Assembly: GCA_035443945.1 (NCBI GenBank)
Contig: DAOMNQ010000025.1
Location: 1 to 42,116 of the forward strand
Direction: 5' to 3'
Length of the DNA: 42,116 bases
From: CAADGN01 sp035443945
Lineage (GTDB): Bacteria > Planctomycetota > Phycisphaerae > Phycisphaerales > UBA1924
The notes under the pieces were generated by a model, which saw nothing but the letters and a program-made list of their open reading frames with translations, was not told where the DNA came from and did not search any database. Positions 7,627-16,464 of the stretch are shown one piece after another. Positions within the stretch are counted from its first letter, which is position 1, and every line of letters begins with the position of its first letter. Made by a program: the position numbers and the translations under genes.

Positions 7627-8778
7627 ATGAGCAACGAGCAACGGTTCGGGACGCGCGCGATCCACGCCGGCCAGCGGCCGGACCCGACGACGGGCGCGAT
7701 CATGACGCCGATCTACCAGACGGCAACCTACGTGCAGGAAAGCCCGGGCGTCATCAAGGACGACTACGACTACTCCCGGTCCAGCAACCCGACCCGCAAG
7801 GCCCTCGAAGCCAACCTCGCCTCGCTCGAAGGCGGGCGGCACGGGCTGTGCTTCGCCAGCGGGTGCGCGGCGATGGAGTGCGTCCTCCACCTCTTCGAGC
7901 CGGGCGACCACGTGCTGCTCTGCGACGACGTCTACGGCGGGACGAACCGGCTGTTCAACCGCGTCTTCACGCGGCACGGGCTGAAGGTCTCGCTCGTGGA
8001 CATGACGGACGAGTCCGCAACGCGCGACGCCATGACCGATCGGACGCGGCTCGTGTGGCTGGAGACGCCGACGAACCCGATGCTGAAGGTGATCGACCTG
8101 CAGCGCACGGCCGCGATCGCGCACGAGCGCGGCGCGCTGCTCGCCGTCGATAACACCTTCGCCTCGCCCTTCCTCCAGAACCCGCTCGCGCTGGGGGCGG
8201 ACATCGTGTGCCACTCCTCGACGAAGTACCTCGGCGGGCACTCGGACGTGGTGGGCGGCGCGCTGGTCGTGAACGACCCGGACCTGCACGAGCGGCTGAA
8301 GTTCGTGCAGAACGCCGTGGGGGCGGTGCCGTCGCCCTTCGACTGCTTCCTGCTGCTGCGCTCGACCAAGACACTGCACGTGCGGATGGAGCGGCACTGC
8401 ATGAACGCCTGCCGCATGGCGGCGTGGCTGGAGCAGCACCCGAAGGTCAAGCGCGTGATCTACCCCGGCCTCTCGTCGCACCCGCAGCACGACCTGGCGA
8501 CACGGCAGATGCGCGGCTTCGGCGGCATGATCACGGCGGAACTCAAGGGCGGGATCGACGACGCGCGGCGGTTCCTCGAACGCCTGACGATCTTCAGCCT
8601 CGCCGAGTCGCTCGGCGGCGTCGAGTCGCTGGTCGAGCACCCCGGCATCATGACGCACGCGAGCGTGCCGTCGGAGCAGCGGGCGCGGCTGGGCATCTCC
8701 GACGGGCTGGTGCGCTTCAGCGTGGGGATCGAGGACGGCGACGACCTGCTCGCCGACGTCGAGCACGCGCTGGGGTGA
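7627..8778 (+). CDS. Cystathionine gamma-lyase/gamma-synthase family PLP enzyme
   Basis: A 383-residue member of the Cys/Met-metabolism PLP family (fold type I). The PLP lysine is K200 in HSSTKYLGGHSD, and the cofactor-binding blocks YSRSSNPTRKALE, FASGCAAMECVL and ETPTNPMLKV are intact. ESLGGVESLVEHP and a C-terminal substrate segment follow. Next to a cystathionine beta-synthase, the likeliest activity is cystathionine gamma-lyase (cystathionine to cysteine, 2-oxobutyrate and ammonia). Gamma-synthase cannot be excluded by sequence reading alone. The start has a GAGAG motif ten bases upstream. A repeat hairpin separates it from cbs. Confidence 0.9.
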   Translation: MSNEQRFGTRAIHAGQRPDPTTGAIMTPIYQTATYVQESPGVIKDDYDYSRSSNPTRKALEANLASLEGGRHGLCFASGCAAMECVLHLFEPGDHVLLCDDVYGGTNRLFNRVFTRHGLKVSLVDMTDESATRDAMTDRTRLVWLETPTNPMLKVIDLQRTAAIAHERGALLAVDNTFASPFLQNPLALGADIVCHSSTKYLGGHSDVVGGALVVNDPDLHERLKFVQNAVGAVPSPFDCFLLLRSTKTLHVRMERHCMNACRMAAWLEQHPKVKRVIYPGLSSHPQHDLATRQMRGFGGMITAELKGGIDDARRFLERLTIFSLAESLGGVESLVEHPGIMTHASVPSEQRARLGISDGLVRFSVGIEDGDDLLADVEHALG

Positions 8779-8793
8779 TGCTCGCGTCCGGCG

Positions 8794-9354
8794 TCAGGCC
8801 GACTTGCGTCGCTCTTCGGCGCGGTTCAGCGCGGGGAACGCCGCGGCGGGCATCGGCCTGTCGAGGAACGGGCAGAGTTGCTGCCAGCCCTGGCCGGCGC
8901 AGATGTCGAGGATGAGCAGGTCGTGGGGTCGCTCGGCGAAGTGCACGCGCACGGCGGCGTTGTGTCGGCGGTAGGCATCGACGAAGAGGTCGGCATTCCA
9001 GGCGCGCGTGCCGTAGAGGCGCTGGCGGACTTCGCCGCGCGGCTCGCCGGGGTGCATCGACTCGGGCGGGCGGCGCGACATGTGCTCGCCCACGGAGCGC
9101 AGCCACGCGCCGAGCGAGCGAACGGTGAGGATGAACTTCGAACCTGGGTAGGCGGCGTCGAGTTCGCGGAAGAACGCGGCGACGGAGATGTCGGTGGCGG
9201 CGTCGTGCCCGCGGAGGGCGTCGGCGTAGCGCCCGGCGAGCATGAGGGCGCAGTCGGGGTAGTGGAGCGAGCGATAGCCGAGGGTGCACAGGGCCTCGTT
9301 GAGGCTGTTGGTGCCCGTCTTGCCCAGACCGATGCCGAAGACCATGCCGCTCAT
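8794..9354 (-). CDS. Sulfotransferase family protein
   Basis: A 186-residue protein with the PAPS-binding signature of sulfotransferases. The 5'-phosphosulfate loop is GIGLGKTGTNSLNEAL near residues 6-21, and the 3'-phosphate segment is ILTVRSLGAWLRS. Such enzymes move sulfate from PAPS to sugar, lipid or peptide hydroxyls; the acceptor here is unknown. The start at the ATG at 9354 follows an AGGGGGT purine run. The frame extends to 9417 without a better signal. It is convergent with the transsulfuration operon and divergent from truA. At under 190 residues it is shorter than most family members and may be a minimal form. Confidence 0.78.
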   Translation of the reverse strand: MSGMVFGIGLGKTGTNSLNEALCTLGYRSLHYPDCALMLAGRYADALRGHDAATDISVAAFFRELDAAYPGSKFILTVRSLGAWLRSVGEHMSRRPPESMHPGEPRGEVRQRLYGTRAWNADLFVDAYRRHNAAVRVHFAERPHDLLILDICAGQGWQQLCPFLDRPMPAAAFPALNRAEERRKSA

Positions 9355-9458
9355 GCGCACCCCCTGTGCCGTGTCCGTCCCTCGGCCCCATCGGCCGGTT
9401 CGGGGGGGCGGATTCACATTCGGGGCGCGTTTGGCGAGCGCAGAGCGGCGGATAGGCT

Positions 9459-10382
9459 GTGGGCGTGCCGCGGTACAGGCTGACAGTCGCGTATGAGGGG
9501 ACGGCGTTCCACGGGTGGCAGAAGCAGGAGCCTCCCGACCCGGCGGTGAACCCGGGTGCCGCGCCGGTGCCGGCGGGGTCGGAGGTGCGCGAGGGCCGGG
9601 CGGTCCTACGGACGGTGCAGGAGATCGTCGAGCGGGCGGTGCGGGAGGTGGTGCGCGAGCCGGTGCGGCTGGTCGGGGCGTCGCGGACGGACGCGGGGGT
9701 TCATGCGCGCGGGCAGGTGGCGGCGTTCACGTGCTCGGGCGACGAGGGGGGGGGCGGAGACGCCGGGATCGACGATGGCGCGGCCGGGTCGCGGGCGCAC
9801 TCGGGCTGGCCCGCGGCGCGCGGGCTGGACCGGCTGCGCCTCGCGGTGAACGCGCGCCTGCCGGAGGACGTGCTGGTGACGGGCGTCGAGGTCGTGCCGG
9901 AGTCGTTCGACCCGATCGCGGATGCGCGGGCGAAGGCGTACTCCTACACGATCCTGTGCTCGGAGGATCGGCCGCTGTGGGAGCGGCGGCGGGTCTTCCA
10001 CTCGTGGCGCGCCCTGGACGCCGAGGCGATGGACCGGGCGGCGCGCCTGCTGACGGGGGAGCACGACTTCGCCGCGTTCGCGGCCGCGGGGCACGGGCGG
10101 CAGACGACGGTGCGGACGGTCTTCGACTGCCGCGTGCGCGTGGTGGACGGGCCGCCGGACGAGCCGACGCGCGGCACGCTGATCCGCATCGACGTGTCGG
10201 GCAGCGGCTTCCTCTACAACATGGTGCGGATCATCGCGGGCACGCTGCACAAGGTGGGGCGCGGGAAGACGGACGCGGCGTCGATGCGGGAGATTCTGGC
10301 GTCGCGCGACCGCCGCCGCGCCGGGCCGACGCTGCCGCCGGAGGGACTGTGCCTGGAGTGGGTGAGGTACGAGGGCGAATGA
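9459..10382 (+). CDS. truA: tRNA pseudouridine(38-40) synthase TruA
   Basis: TruA makes pseudouridine at positions 38-40 of the tRNA anticodon arm. The catalytic aspartate is D78 in GASRTDAGVHARGQ, and the C-terminal block GFLYNMVRIIAGTL is intact. GTG at 9459 or GTG at 9465 can start it; neither has a strong ribosome-binding site. At 307 residues it is longer than the usual 245-270. The extra length lies in two low-complexity inserts, about residues 24-48 (Pro/Gly/Ala) and 92-120 (Gly/Asp-rich, with a nine-G run that stays in frame). It converges with uvrC across a palindromic repeat. Confidence 0.93.
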   Translation: MGVPRYRLTVAYEGTAFHGWQKQEPPDPAVNPGAAPVPAGSEVREGRAVLRTVQEIVERAVREVVREPVRLVGASRTDAGVHARGQVAAFTCSGDEGGGGDAGIDDGAAGSRAHSGWPAARGLDRLRLAVNARLPEDVLVTGVEVVPESFDPIADARAKAYSYTILCSEDRPLWERRRVFHSWRALDAEAMDRAARLLTGEHDFAAFAAAGHGRQTTVRTVFDCRVRVVDGPPDEPTRGTLIRIDVSGSGFLYNMVRIIAGTLHKVGRGKTDAASMREILASRDRRRAGPTLPPEGLCLEWVRYEGE

Positions 10383-10388
10383 GGAAGC

Positions 10389-10503
10389 GGAACGCAGAGG
10401 CCGCGGAGAAGTCGCAGAGAACGCAGAGTGTGATACTTCAGATCGTCAATCCCGACTCGGCGTGCTCTGCGAATCCTTTGCGATCTCTGCGTTCTGTCTC
10501 TGG
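10389..10503. repeat. Palindromic CGCAGAG repeat between convergent truA and uvrC
   Basis: The left arm (10389-10428) contains GGAACGCAGAGG and AACGCAGAG. The right arm (10465-10503) contains the reverse complements CTCTGCG and TCTCTGCGTTCTG. The arms pair imperfectly around a loop of about 36 bases. It resembles the 7430-7606 element in design but has a different core (CGCAGAG instead of CACAGAGG). Its site between convergent genes suits a bidirectional terminator, which is inference. Confidence 0.78.
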
Positions 10504-10508
10504 GGCCG

Positions 10509-11915
10509 TCAGTCCTCGTCGAGCGTGCGCTTGCGGCGCAGGACGTGGTGGTAGAGTTGCGCGAAGCGGTGGGCCTCGTCGCGGACGGCCTGGCAGAGCC
10601 GCAGGCCGGGGTTGTCGCGGCCGAGACGGATCGGCTCGGCGCGGGCCTGCACGTAGAGCAGTTCTTCCTTCTTGGCGAGGCTGACGACCATCGGCGGGCG
10701 CACGTCGAGGGTCTCGAAGGCTTCGAGGGCGGCGTGCAACTGGCCGAGGCCGCCGTCGATGAGGATGACGTCGGGGTACAGTTCGTGGCCGTGGCCGGCT
10801 TCGCGGTAGCGGCGGCTGACGACCTCGCGGATGCTGGCGTAGTCGTCGTTGCCGCCCTCGACGGAGCGGACGCGGTAGCGGCGGTACTCGTTGCGGAAGG
10901 GGCGGCCGTCGACGAAGCAGACCTTCGAGCCGACCGTCTCGCCGCCCTGCAGGTGCGCGATGTCGATGCCCTCGATGCAGCGGACCGGCTGGTCAAGGCC
11001 CAGCGTGCGCTGGAGGCTGCGGGTGGCCTTGCGCGGGTCGAGGTAGCCGATCTCCGTCTCCGGCTGCCAGCCCGCCTTGCGCATCGAACGCTCCTCGAGC
11101 CGGCGCAGGGCGTCGATCTGGTCGCGCAGCACGGCGGCCTTCTCGAAGTCGAGCGAGGCGGCCGAGGCCTGCATCTCGGCCGTCAGTTCGCGGAGCATCA
11201 CGCTGCGCTTCGACTCGATGAAGCGGACGAAGCGGTCCACGTCGGCCCGGTAGGCATCGCGCGAGATGCGGTCCGCGCACGGGGCGGAGCACTGCCCGAT
11301 GGCGTAGAGCAGGCACGGGCGGAAGTGGCGGTTGCGCGGGTCGCCGTCCACGATGTCGAGGCTGCACGTGCGGAATCGGAAGATGCGCTGGAGCATCTGC
11401 ACGGCCTCGCGCAGCGAGCCGGGGCTGACGAAGGGGCCGAGCACCCGCGCCCCGCGGACGAGCGGGTCCTCCGTGCCGTCGTCGCGCACGCCGGAGGGGT
11501 TGCGCGTGACGTAGACGCGCGGGAAGTCCTCGCGCTGCGTGACGACAAGGTAGGGGAAGGACTTGCCGTCGGTGAGCATCGCGTTGTACCGCGGCCGGAT
11601 GTCCTTGATGAGCCGGTTCTCGGCGAGCAGAGCCTCCCACTCCGTCTCGCACTCGAGCACGTCGAAGTCGTGCACGTCGTCGAGCATCCGCTGCTTCTTC
11701 GGCCCGAGGTCTGCGGAGGGGAGGAAGTACGACGAGACCCGCGCCGGCAGCCGCGCCGCCTTGCCGACGTAGAGCACGACGCCGCGGGCGTCCTTCATCA
11801 AGTACACGCCCGGCACCGCAGGCAGCCCCCGAGCCTTCGCAAGCAGCCTCGCAAGACGCTCGTCGCGAGGTTCGGCGCCGCGGTCGGGGGGCGTGGGTGC
11901 GGGGGGGTCGGGCAC
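10509..11915 (-). CDS. uvrC: Excinuclease UvrC, lacking the usual C-terminal HhH domain
   Basis: UvrC makes both incisions in nucleotide excision repair. The GIY-YIG nuclease is present near residues 30-110 (VPGVYLMKDARGVVLYVGKA), followed by the Cys-rich linker (RPCLLYAIGQCSAPC) and the UVR motif (SLDFEKAAVLRDQIDALRRL). The RNase H-like domain carries its acidic residues in GIDIAHLQG, LIDGGLGQL and RDEAHRFAQ. The protein ends at 468 residues with KRTLDED, where longer homologues (about 600) continue into paired helix-hairpin-helix motifs. The start is GTG 11915 without a visible ribosome-binding site. The short form may be the norm in this lineage. Confidence 0.9.
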   Translation of the reverse strand: MPDPPAPTPPDRGAEPRDERLARLLAKARGLPAVPGVYLMKDARGVVLYVGKAARLPARVSSYFLPSADLGPKKQRMLDDVHDFDVLECETEWEALLAENRLIKDIRPRYNAMLTDGKSFPYLVVTQREDFPRVYVTRNPSGVRDDGTEDPLVRGARVLGPFVSPGSLREAVQMLQRIFRFRTCSLDIVDGDPRNRHFRPCLLYAIGQCSAPCADRISRDAYRADVDRFVRFIESKRSVMLRELTAEMQASAASLDFEKAAVLRDQIDALRRLEERSMRKAGWQPETEIGYLDPRKATRSLQRTLGLDQPVRCIEGIDIAHLQGGETVGSKVCFVDGRPFRNEYRRYRVRSVEGGNDDYASIREVVSRRYREAGHGHELYPDVILIDGGLGQLHAALEAFETLDVRPPMVVSLAKKEELLYVQARAEPIRLGRDNPGLRLCQAVRDEAHRFAQLYHHVLRRKRTLDED

Positions 11916-11989
11916 GGGGGATGGTATGGATAGGGCACTCCACTCTCCGAGCCTCAGTCCTCAGCGGCCATCATCAATCTGGGCCTTTT

Positions 11990-12096
11990 CTTCGCCCGGA
12001 GGGCGCACGCCCGTTGCCAGGGGCGCAGCGAGGCTCTGCGAGCAAGCCCCTGGAACGGATGTTCCGAACCTGCTCCCCGCCCGGAGGGCGGTGCCA
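11990..12096. repeat. REP-like palindromes upstream of uvrC
   Basis: Two copies of a CGCCCGGAGGGCG palindrome (11990-12004 and 12079-12093) flank an inverted repeat whose arms are CCAGGGGC and GCCCCTGG (about 12016-12056). The area codes for nothing I can support. The gene-free stretch 11916-12257 otherwise holds the uvrC promoter area, a second copy of the uvrC start sequence near 12153-12174, and an octamer array. Confidence 0.6.
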
Positions 12097-12215
12097 ACGC
12101 AGGCTGAACGGCGCAGGAGAGCCTCGCCCGACCGGCGTGTGCCGCAGTGTCGGGCACGGGGAATGGTATCGGGGCGCTCCGCACCACCCCAGGCCGGAAC
12201 GCCCCGCACCTTCAG

Positions 12216-12255
12216 CCCTTGATCCCTCGATGCCTTGATCCCTTGATCCCTTCCC
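12216..12255. repeat. 8-nt tandem array just past the TolB-like gene
   Basis: Five octamers in exact register: CCCTTGAT, CCCTCGAT, GCCTTGAT, CCCTTGAT, CCCTTCCC. It ends two bases before the stop codon of the minus-strand gene that starts at 13239. Confidence 0.75.
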
Positions 12256-12257
12256 CC

Positions 12258-13239
12258 TCAGTCACAGCCGGCGGTGTAGGCGTTGAGGAAGGCGATGAAG
12301 TCGAGGGAGTTGATCTCGCCGTCGTGGTTGAAGTCGGCGGGGCACGGCGACCGGACGAGAACATGCGCCAGAGCCTCCCTCACCCCAGCAGAGTTGGTGA
12401 GATTCGTCTTTCCCGTGCCATCGGGTTTCATGGCGAACAAGTCCGTTGCACCGTCCGGCGTGCTGCCCACGTAAACGATGAAGCGGCCATCAGGCGACCA
12501 CGTCGCCCCACCTTCAGACTGATTGGGCGTGTTCGTCAGGTTCGCGAGGATCGTCCCGGCGAGATCGAGGACGAGAATGTCTTCGTAGCCGTCCGGCGTT
12601 CTAAGCGTTGCCAACAGAGTCAGTCCATCCGGCGACCAGTCGGCAATGATGAAGTGGTGGCCACTGGCGGCGTTTGTGATCTGCTTCTCCGCGCCAGCTA
12701 CGAGATCGTAGATAAACAGGTCGGTTCTGTCGCCGCCGCTCGCCCAGTTGCTGTAGGCCAGCTTTGTTCCCTTTGGTGACCAGCGGACGTGGGCGCTGTA
12801 CCCGGTGAGCTGCTGGAACTCTTCGCCGAACGATCCGACCGTGTACATGCCGCCATACACCTCCTGGAACGCGACGTTGAGTCCGTCTGGCGAAACATCG
12901 GGGAGAACGTAGTTGCCGCTCGGACTGATCTTCGTAGGCGGAGCGCCCGAGTTCAGGTCGAAGACGTAGATGCCGTCGCTGAACCCGCCGACACCGCCGT
13001 TGAACGCGAACCGTTCGCCGTCCGGGAACCATCGCGGATTGTCGGGATGGAACAGCCCCCCGTGTCGATTTTGACCGGCGCCCCCCCCGGGGGAGTTCCA
13101 TGAGGTAGATGTCGGTGCTGCCGCCGTCACCCACAACAGAGTACAGCAGCGAGCCTTTGTACTGACCGGACGCCACATTGACGCAGCTGAGGGCTGCCGC
13201 CACAAGAGCAAAGCACACGATATGCGAGCTGCGACACAT
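12258..13239 (-). CDS. Secreted TolB-like beta-propeller with dockerin-like C-terminus, frameshifted
   Basis: The product is an exported WD40-like (PD40) propeller. Repeated blocks are WFPDGERFAF, VSPDGLNVAF, WSPKGTKLAYSN, WSPDGLTLLATL and WSPDGRFIVYVG. The C-terminus CPADFNHDGEINSLDFIAF plus LNAYTAGCD is an EF-hand/dockerin-like tail known from Phycisphaerae. ATG 13239 has GGAGG at ideal spacing, and the signal peptide ends near VASGQ. The frame breaks at an eight-C run (13081-13088): the N-terminal frame reads DIYLMELPRGG, and the propeller lies in another frame. Adding one G to this run and one to the nearby six-G run restores a continuous reading. I therefore favour assembly indels over a true pseudogene. 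Confidence 0.72.
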
Positions 13240-13407
13240 CACAGAAGCCTCCTGTTTGGCCGCCGGTCACACCCTGCGGCGTTTGTCCGCTACTGCTCCG
13301 CATGGTGTGGGGGGAAATAGGATGTCGCGCCGGAAGCGGTTCAGCCGCCGTGCGCGGCGCTCGACTGGCGCCGCGGCGGCGCTCATACTGGGGTCGTGAT
13401 TCCGGCG

Positions 13408-15510
13408 TCAGTCATCCCGCAGCGCCTCCAGCGGCGAGTCGGCGAGGTAGGGGGTCGGGGGGTTGGCCTGGGCGGCCCAGGTGCGCCAGTTGTCGGTGCT
13501 CCAGCTGTACACGACCTTCCCGCGGTCGTCGAGTTCGAGTTTGTACTCATGCAGTGGCTTGGGGGAGACGGTGAGCAGCACCGCGCCGAGAGCGTGGCGA
13601 TCCGCCGGTTCGAGCCGGACCTCCCAGTCCAGGCCGTTGTTCGGCTCGGCGATCTCGGGCGGGAGCAGGTAGCGGTACCAGAGCGGCTCGTCGCCCGGTT
13701 CGGCCAGTTCCGGGTTGACCCAGCCGTGGCGCGCGCCGGCGGTGGGGCGCAGGGCGAAGACGACGCGCGGCCAGCGGATCGTCGTGCCCTTGAGGCCGAT
13801 CTCATCCCAGGGCCTGACGTTGTCGCATCCGTAGGCGACGATCTGGCGAGCGGCCTGCAACCAGACGACATTCCCCGCGCTCCCCCAGTGCCACGACTCG
13901 AAGAGCACATCGCCATCCATGCTGTAGACTCGGATCGTGGACGGGTCGGCGCGGTGGTGAGTGGCGGGGACGATGATCTCATCACCTGGGTGCGCGTCGC
14001 CGGGAAAGACGTCGGCTATGACGACCCCAATGTTCGTGACGCCGTAGCGTTCCGACGTGGTCAGGAAATCGTTTGATGTCGTCGGCGGCAGTTTCGTGCG
14101 GGGCGCGCGCGGGCCGTCATGGTGCGTCCGCCACAGCAGTGTCGAAGGCCGCCGTGCGTCCCAGACGCACAACTGTGATTCGAGGTCCTCGTGCAGCCCC
14201 ACGGGCTTCTCGATGACGGTAAAGATACGAAGGCGCGGGCTGAAGGCTTGCCCCGCGTCGACTAGTTTCGCGTAGCGGATGCCGCCGTCGATTCCTGATT
14301 CCCACGTGTGCAGCGGCTTGCCAAGCCGGGTCACGATGCTCACAGTCCTGCGGGCTTCGTCGATGTAGATGTCGTACGGCCTCTGGTTCAACCACCACAG
14401 GCTCCCCCACGTCGCGCCCCATATGCCCCCCGCGAGCAACACACACGCCGCAGCGGTCGCCGCGATCGGGTGCCTTTGGACGCGGCGCACGACGCGCACC
14501 CACGGGCCGGCCGGCGTGGCATCGACCGGCTGGCCGGCGAGCCAGCGGCGCAGGTCCGCTGCCAGTTCGCCCGCGCCGGAGTAGCGTCGATCCGGCTCGG
14601 GGGCGCAGGCCTTCTCGAGCACAGCCGCGAGGGCTTTGGGGAGGTTCGGATCGAGGTCGCGCGGCGCGCGCGGGCGGTCCTGCGCGACACGGCGGATCGC
14701 CTCGTGGAGCGAATCGCCCAAGTCATGCGGCGTGTGCCCGGTGAAGAGCAGGTAGCCGATCGCGCCGAGGGCGTAGACGTCGGTCCGCGTGGACAGGCGG
14801 GCGCGTTCGCCGCGGGCCTGCTCGGGGGCCATGAATGCGGGCGTGCCGACGGGCTGTCCCTCGCTGGTGAGGGTCTGTGCGGCGTCCTCGGTGAGGAGGG
14901 AGGCGAGGCCGAGGTCGAGGATGGCGACGCTGCCGCCGGGCGTGATGAGGATGTTGCCCGGTTTGAGGTCCCGGTGGATGACGCCGTGCTCGTGGAGTGT
15001 GGCTGCGGCGTCGCAGATGCGGGCGAGCAGGGCGACGCGGGCGCGTCGGTCGAGCCGTTCGGCGTCGGCGTGTTCGTCGGGCCGGCGGCCGTCGACGAAC
15101 TCGGTGGCGAAGAAGAGCCGGCCGTCGTGGGTGCCGTAGTCGAGGAGGCGCGGGACGACGGGGAGGCGGAGCGATTCGAGGAGGCCGAGTTCGCGCCAGG
15201 CGCGCTGGGCGTCCGGCCCGCTGCCGAGCGGCATGGAGAGTATCTTCAGGGCGAGGTGGATTTCGGAGCCTGCGCGGAGGGCGCGGTAGACGGTGCCGCC
15301 GCCGCCGCGGCCTACGCGTTCGACGATCGAATAGCCGGGGGGCGCGGCCAAGCCCCCCCCGGCCGCCACCCCCGCGGCCGCGTCGGCGGATGCCTCGTCC
15401 CGTAGGCCGGGGTGGGCGTCCCGGTCCGGCGGGTCGCGCAGCGCGTGGAGCAGGCGCGACGCCGAGGTGGGCGTCAGGTCGGGGACGGAGGAGTCGCTCG
15501 GCCCGCCCAT
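13408..15510 (-). CDS. Membrane Ser/Thr protein kinase (PknB-type) with C-terminal sensor region
   Basis: A 700-residue Hanks-type kinase. The glycine loop is VGRGGGGTVY (about 66-75), the ATP lysine is K89 (LALKIL), and the catalytic loop HRDLKPGN has D181. The metal motif is DLG (D199) instead of DFG, and the APE segment is MAPEQARG. One membrane helix lies near residues 347-372. The 330-residue C-terminal part has no recognised domain; it holds VCVWDARR-like and VYSMDGDVL segments suggesting a beta-propeller-like sensor. The start at ATG 15510 is about 50 residues before the kinase fold. It is divergent from an ECF sigma factor, a common planctomycete pairing that suggests joint signalling. 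Confidence 0.9.
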   Translation of the reverse strand: MGGPSDSSVPDLTPTSASRLLHALRDPPDRDAHPGLRDEASADAAAGVAAGGGLAAPPGYSIVERVGRGGGGTVYRALRAGSEIHLALKILSMPLGSGPDAQRAWRELGLLESLRLPVVPRLLDYGTHDGRLFFATEFVDGRRPDEHADAERLDRRARVALLARICDAAATLHEHGVIHRDLKPGNILITPGGSVAILDLGLASLLTEDAAQTLTSEGQPVGTPAFMAPEQARGERARLSTRTDVYALGAIGYLLFTGHTPHDLGDSLHEAIRRVAQDRPRAPRDLDPNLPKALAAVLEKACAPEPDRRYSGAGELAADLRRWLAGQPVDATPAGPWVRVVRRVQRHPIAATAAACVLLAGGIWGATWGSLWWLNQRPYDIYIDEARRTVSIVTRLGKPLHTWESGIDGGIRYAKLVDAGQAFSPRLRIFTVIEKPVGLHEDLESQLCVWDARRPSTLLWRTHHDGPRAPRTKLPPTTSNDFLTTSERYGVTNIGVVIADVFPGDAHPGDEIIVPATHHRADPSTIRVYSMDGDVLFESWHWGSAGNVVWLQAARQIVAYGCDNVRPWDEIGLKGTTIRWPRVVFALRPTAGARHGWVNPELAEPGDEPLWYRYLLPPEIAEPNNGLDWEVRLEPADRHALGAVLLTVSPKPLHEYKLELDDRGKVVYSWSTDNWRTWAAQANPPTPYLADSPLEALRDD

Positions 15511-15635
15511 AGGCCCTCACGGGCGCACGGAAGCATCAACTCGCGCACCTTTACCCTTGAATATACGTATGGGATCGGCGAAGATAGGGTGTGCCGACGG
15601 ATTGAAGTCGGATCACATCTCGGGGGGCACTCCTC

Positions 15636-16361
15636 ATGGCCCACGAGGTCGAGGCCGGATTCGAGACGACGCGGTGGTCGCTTGTTGTTCGGCTCCGCTG
15701 CGGGGAGGACGAGAGGCGCGCCGCGCTGGAGGAACTCGCGCGAGTGTACCGGCCCGCGGTGTACGGCTATCTTCGTCGGCGCGGGCTGCCCCCGGATGAG
15801 GCTGACGAGGCGACGCAGGACTTCTTTGTGTCGGTCGTGTTCTCGCGCGGGCTTGTGGAGCGGGCGGACCAGGACAAGGGCAGGCTGCGCACGCTCATTC
15901 TCACGGCGCTGCAACGTCACGAGACGGATCGGCACCGTCGGCGAATGGCGCGTGGCGGGCCGCACCGGAGCCTCGACGCATCCCGGCACGAAGAGGCGAT
16001 GCTCGCGTCCGAACTGCCGGATGATCCCGTTCAGGCGTTCGAGCGGCGCTGGGCGACGGCGCAGGTGGAAGAGGCGATGCGCCGGTGCGAGGCTCACTTC
16101 CGGGCGATCGACAAGCCGGGGCACTGGGCGCTGTTCGAGTCGCGGTACGTCCGGCCCGCGATCTCGCCGTGCCGCGCACCGCCGACGGCGGAAGTGTCGG
16201 ATCGATTCGGCTTTCGCTCGCCGGCCGACGCGAATGCCGCCGTGCAGACCGTAAAGAAGCGGTATCTGGCGATCTTGCGCGAGGTCGTCGCGGAGACGAC
16301 GTGCGACGAAGCGCAGGCGGACAACGAGTACGAATCGCTGCTCTCAATGCTCGCGTGCTGA
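15636..16361 (+). CDS. ECF-type RNA polymerase sigma factor
   Basis: A 241-residue sigma-70 family factor of the extracytoplasmic-function type. Region 2 includes LEELARVYRPAVYGYLRR and DEADEATQDFF, which bind core polymerase and the -10 element. Region 4 is near the C-terminus (VSDRFGFRSPADANAAVQT), a degenerate helix-turn-helix. ATG 15636 follows a GGGGGG purine run. No anti-sigma gene adjoins it. The divergent membrane kinase is the likely input. Two adjoining features support shared control: the 125-base intergenic region, and an 8-bp palindrome in it (ATACGTAT, 15563-15570). Confidence 0.85.
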   Translation: MAHEVEAGFETTRWSLVVRLRCGEDERRAALEELARVYRPAVYGYLRRRGLPPDEADEATQDFFVSVVFSRGLVERADQDKGRLRTLILTALQRHETDRHRRRMARGGPHRSLDASRHEEAMLASELPDDPVQAFERRWATAQVEEAMRRCEAHFRAIDKPGHWALFESRYVRPAISPCRAPPTAEVSDRFGFRSPADANAAVQTVKKRYLAILREVVAETTCDEAQADNEYESLLSMLAC

Positions 16362-16464
16362 TCCGACAGCACCACCCCGACTGTCAGCAGCGGACTGCTC
16401 GCGGATTCTCGACGCCAGTCCGGCCAAGATCGCGCGAGATGCGGGACGAGCAGGGCGGTCGGTC

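Noticed and set aside
11911..11930. Sigma-54-type promoter (GGCACGGGGGAT) near uvrC
   Set aside because: There is no GC at the -12 position at correct spacing, and it points away from uvrC.
11954..12187. 77-codon minus ORF upstream of uvrC
   Set aside because: It lies within REP-like palindromes and a duplicated uvrC start sequence; no protein-like features.
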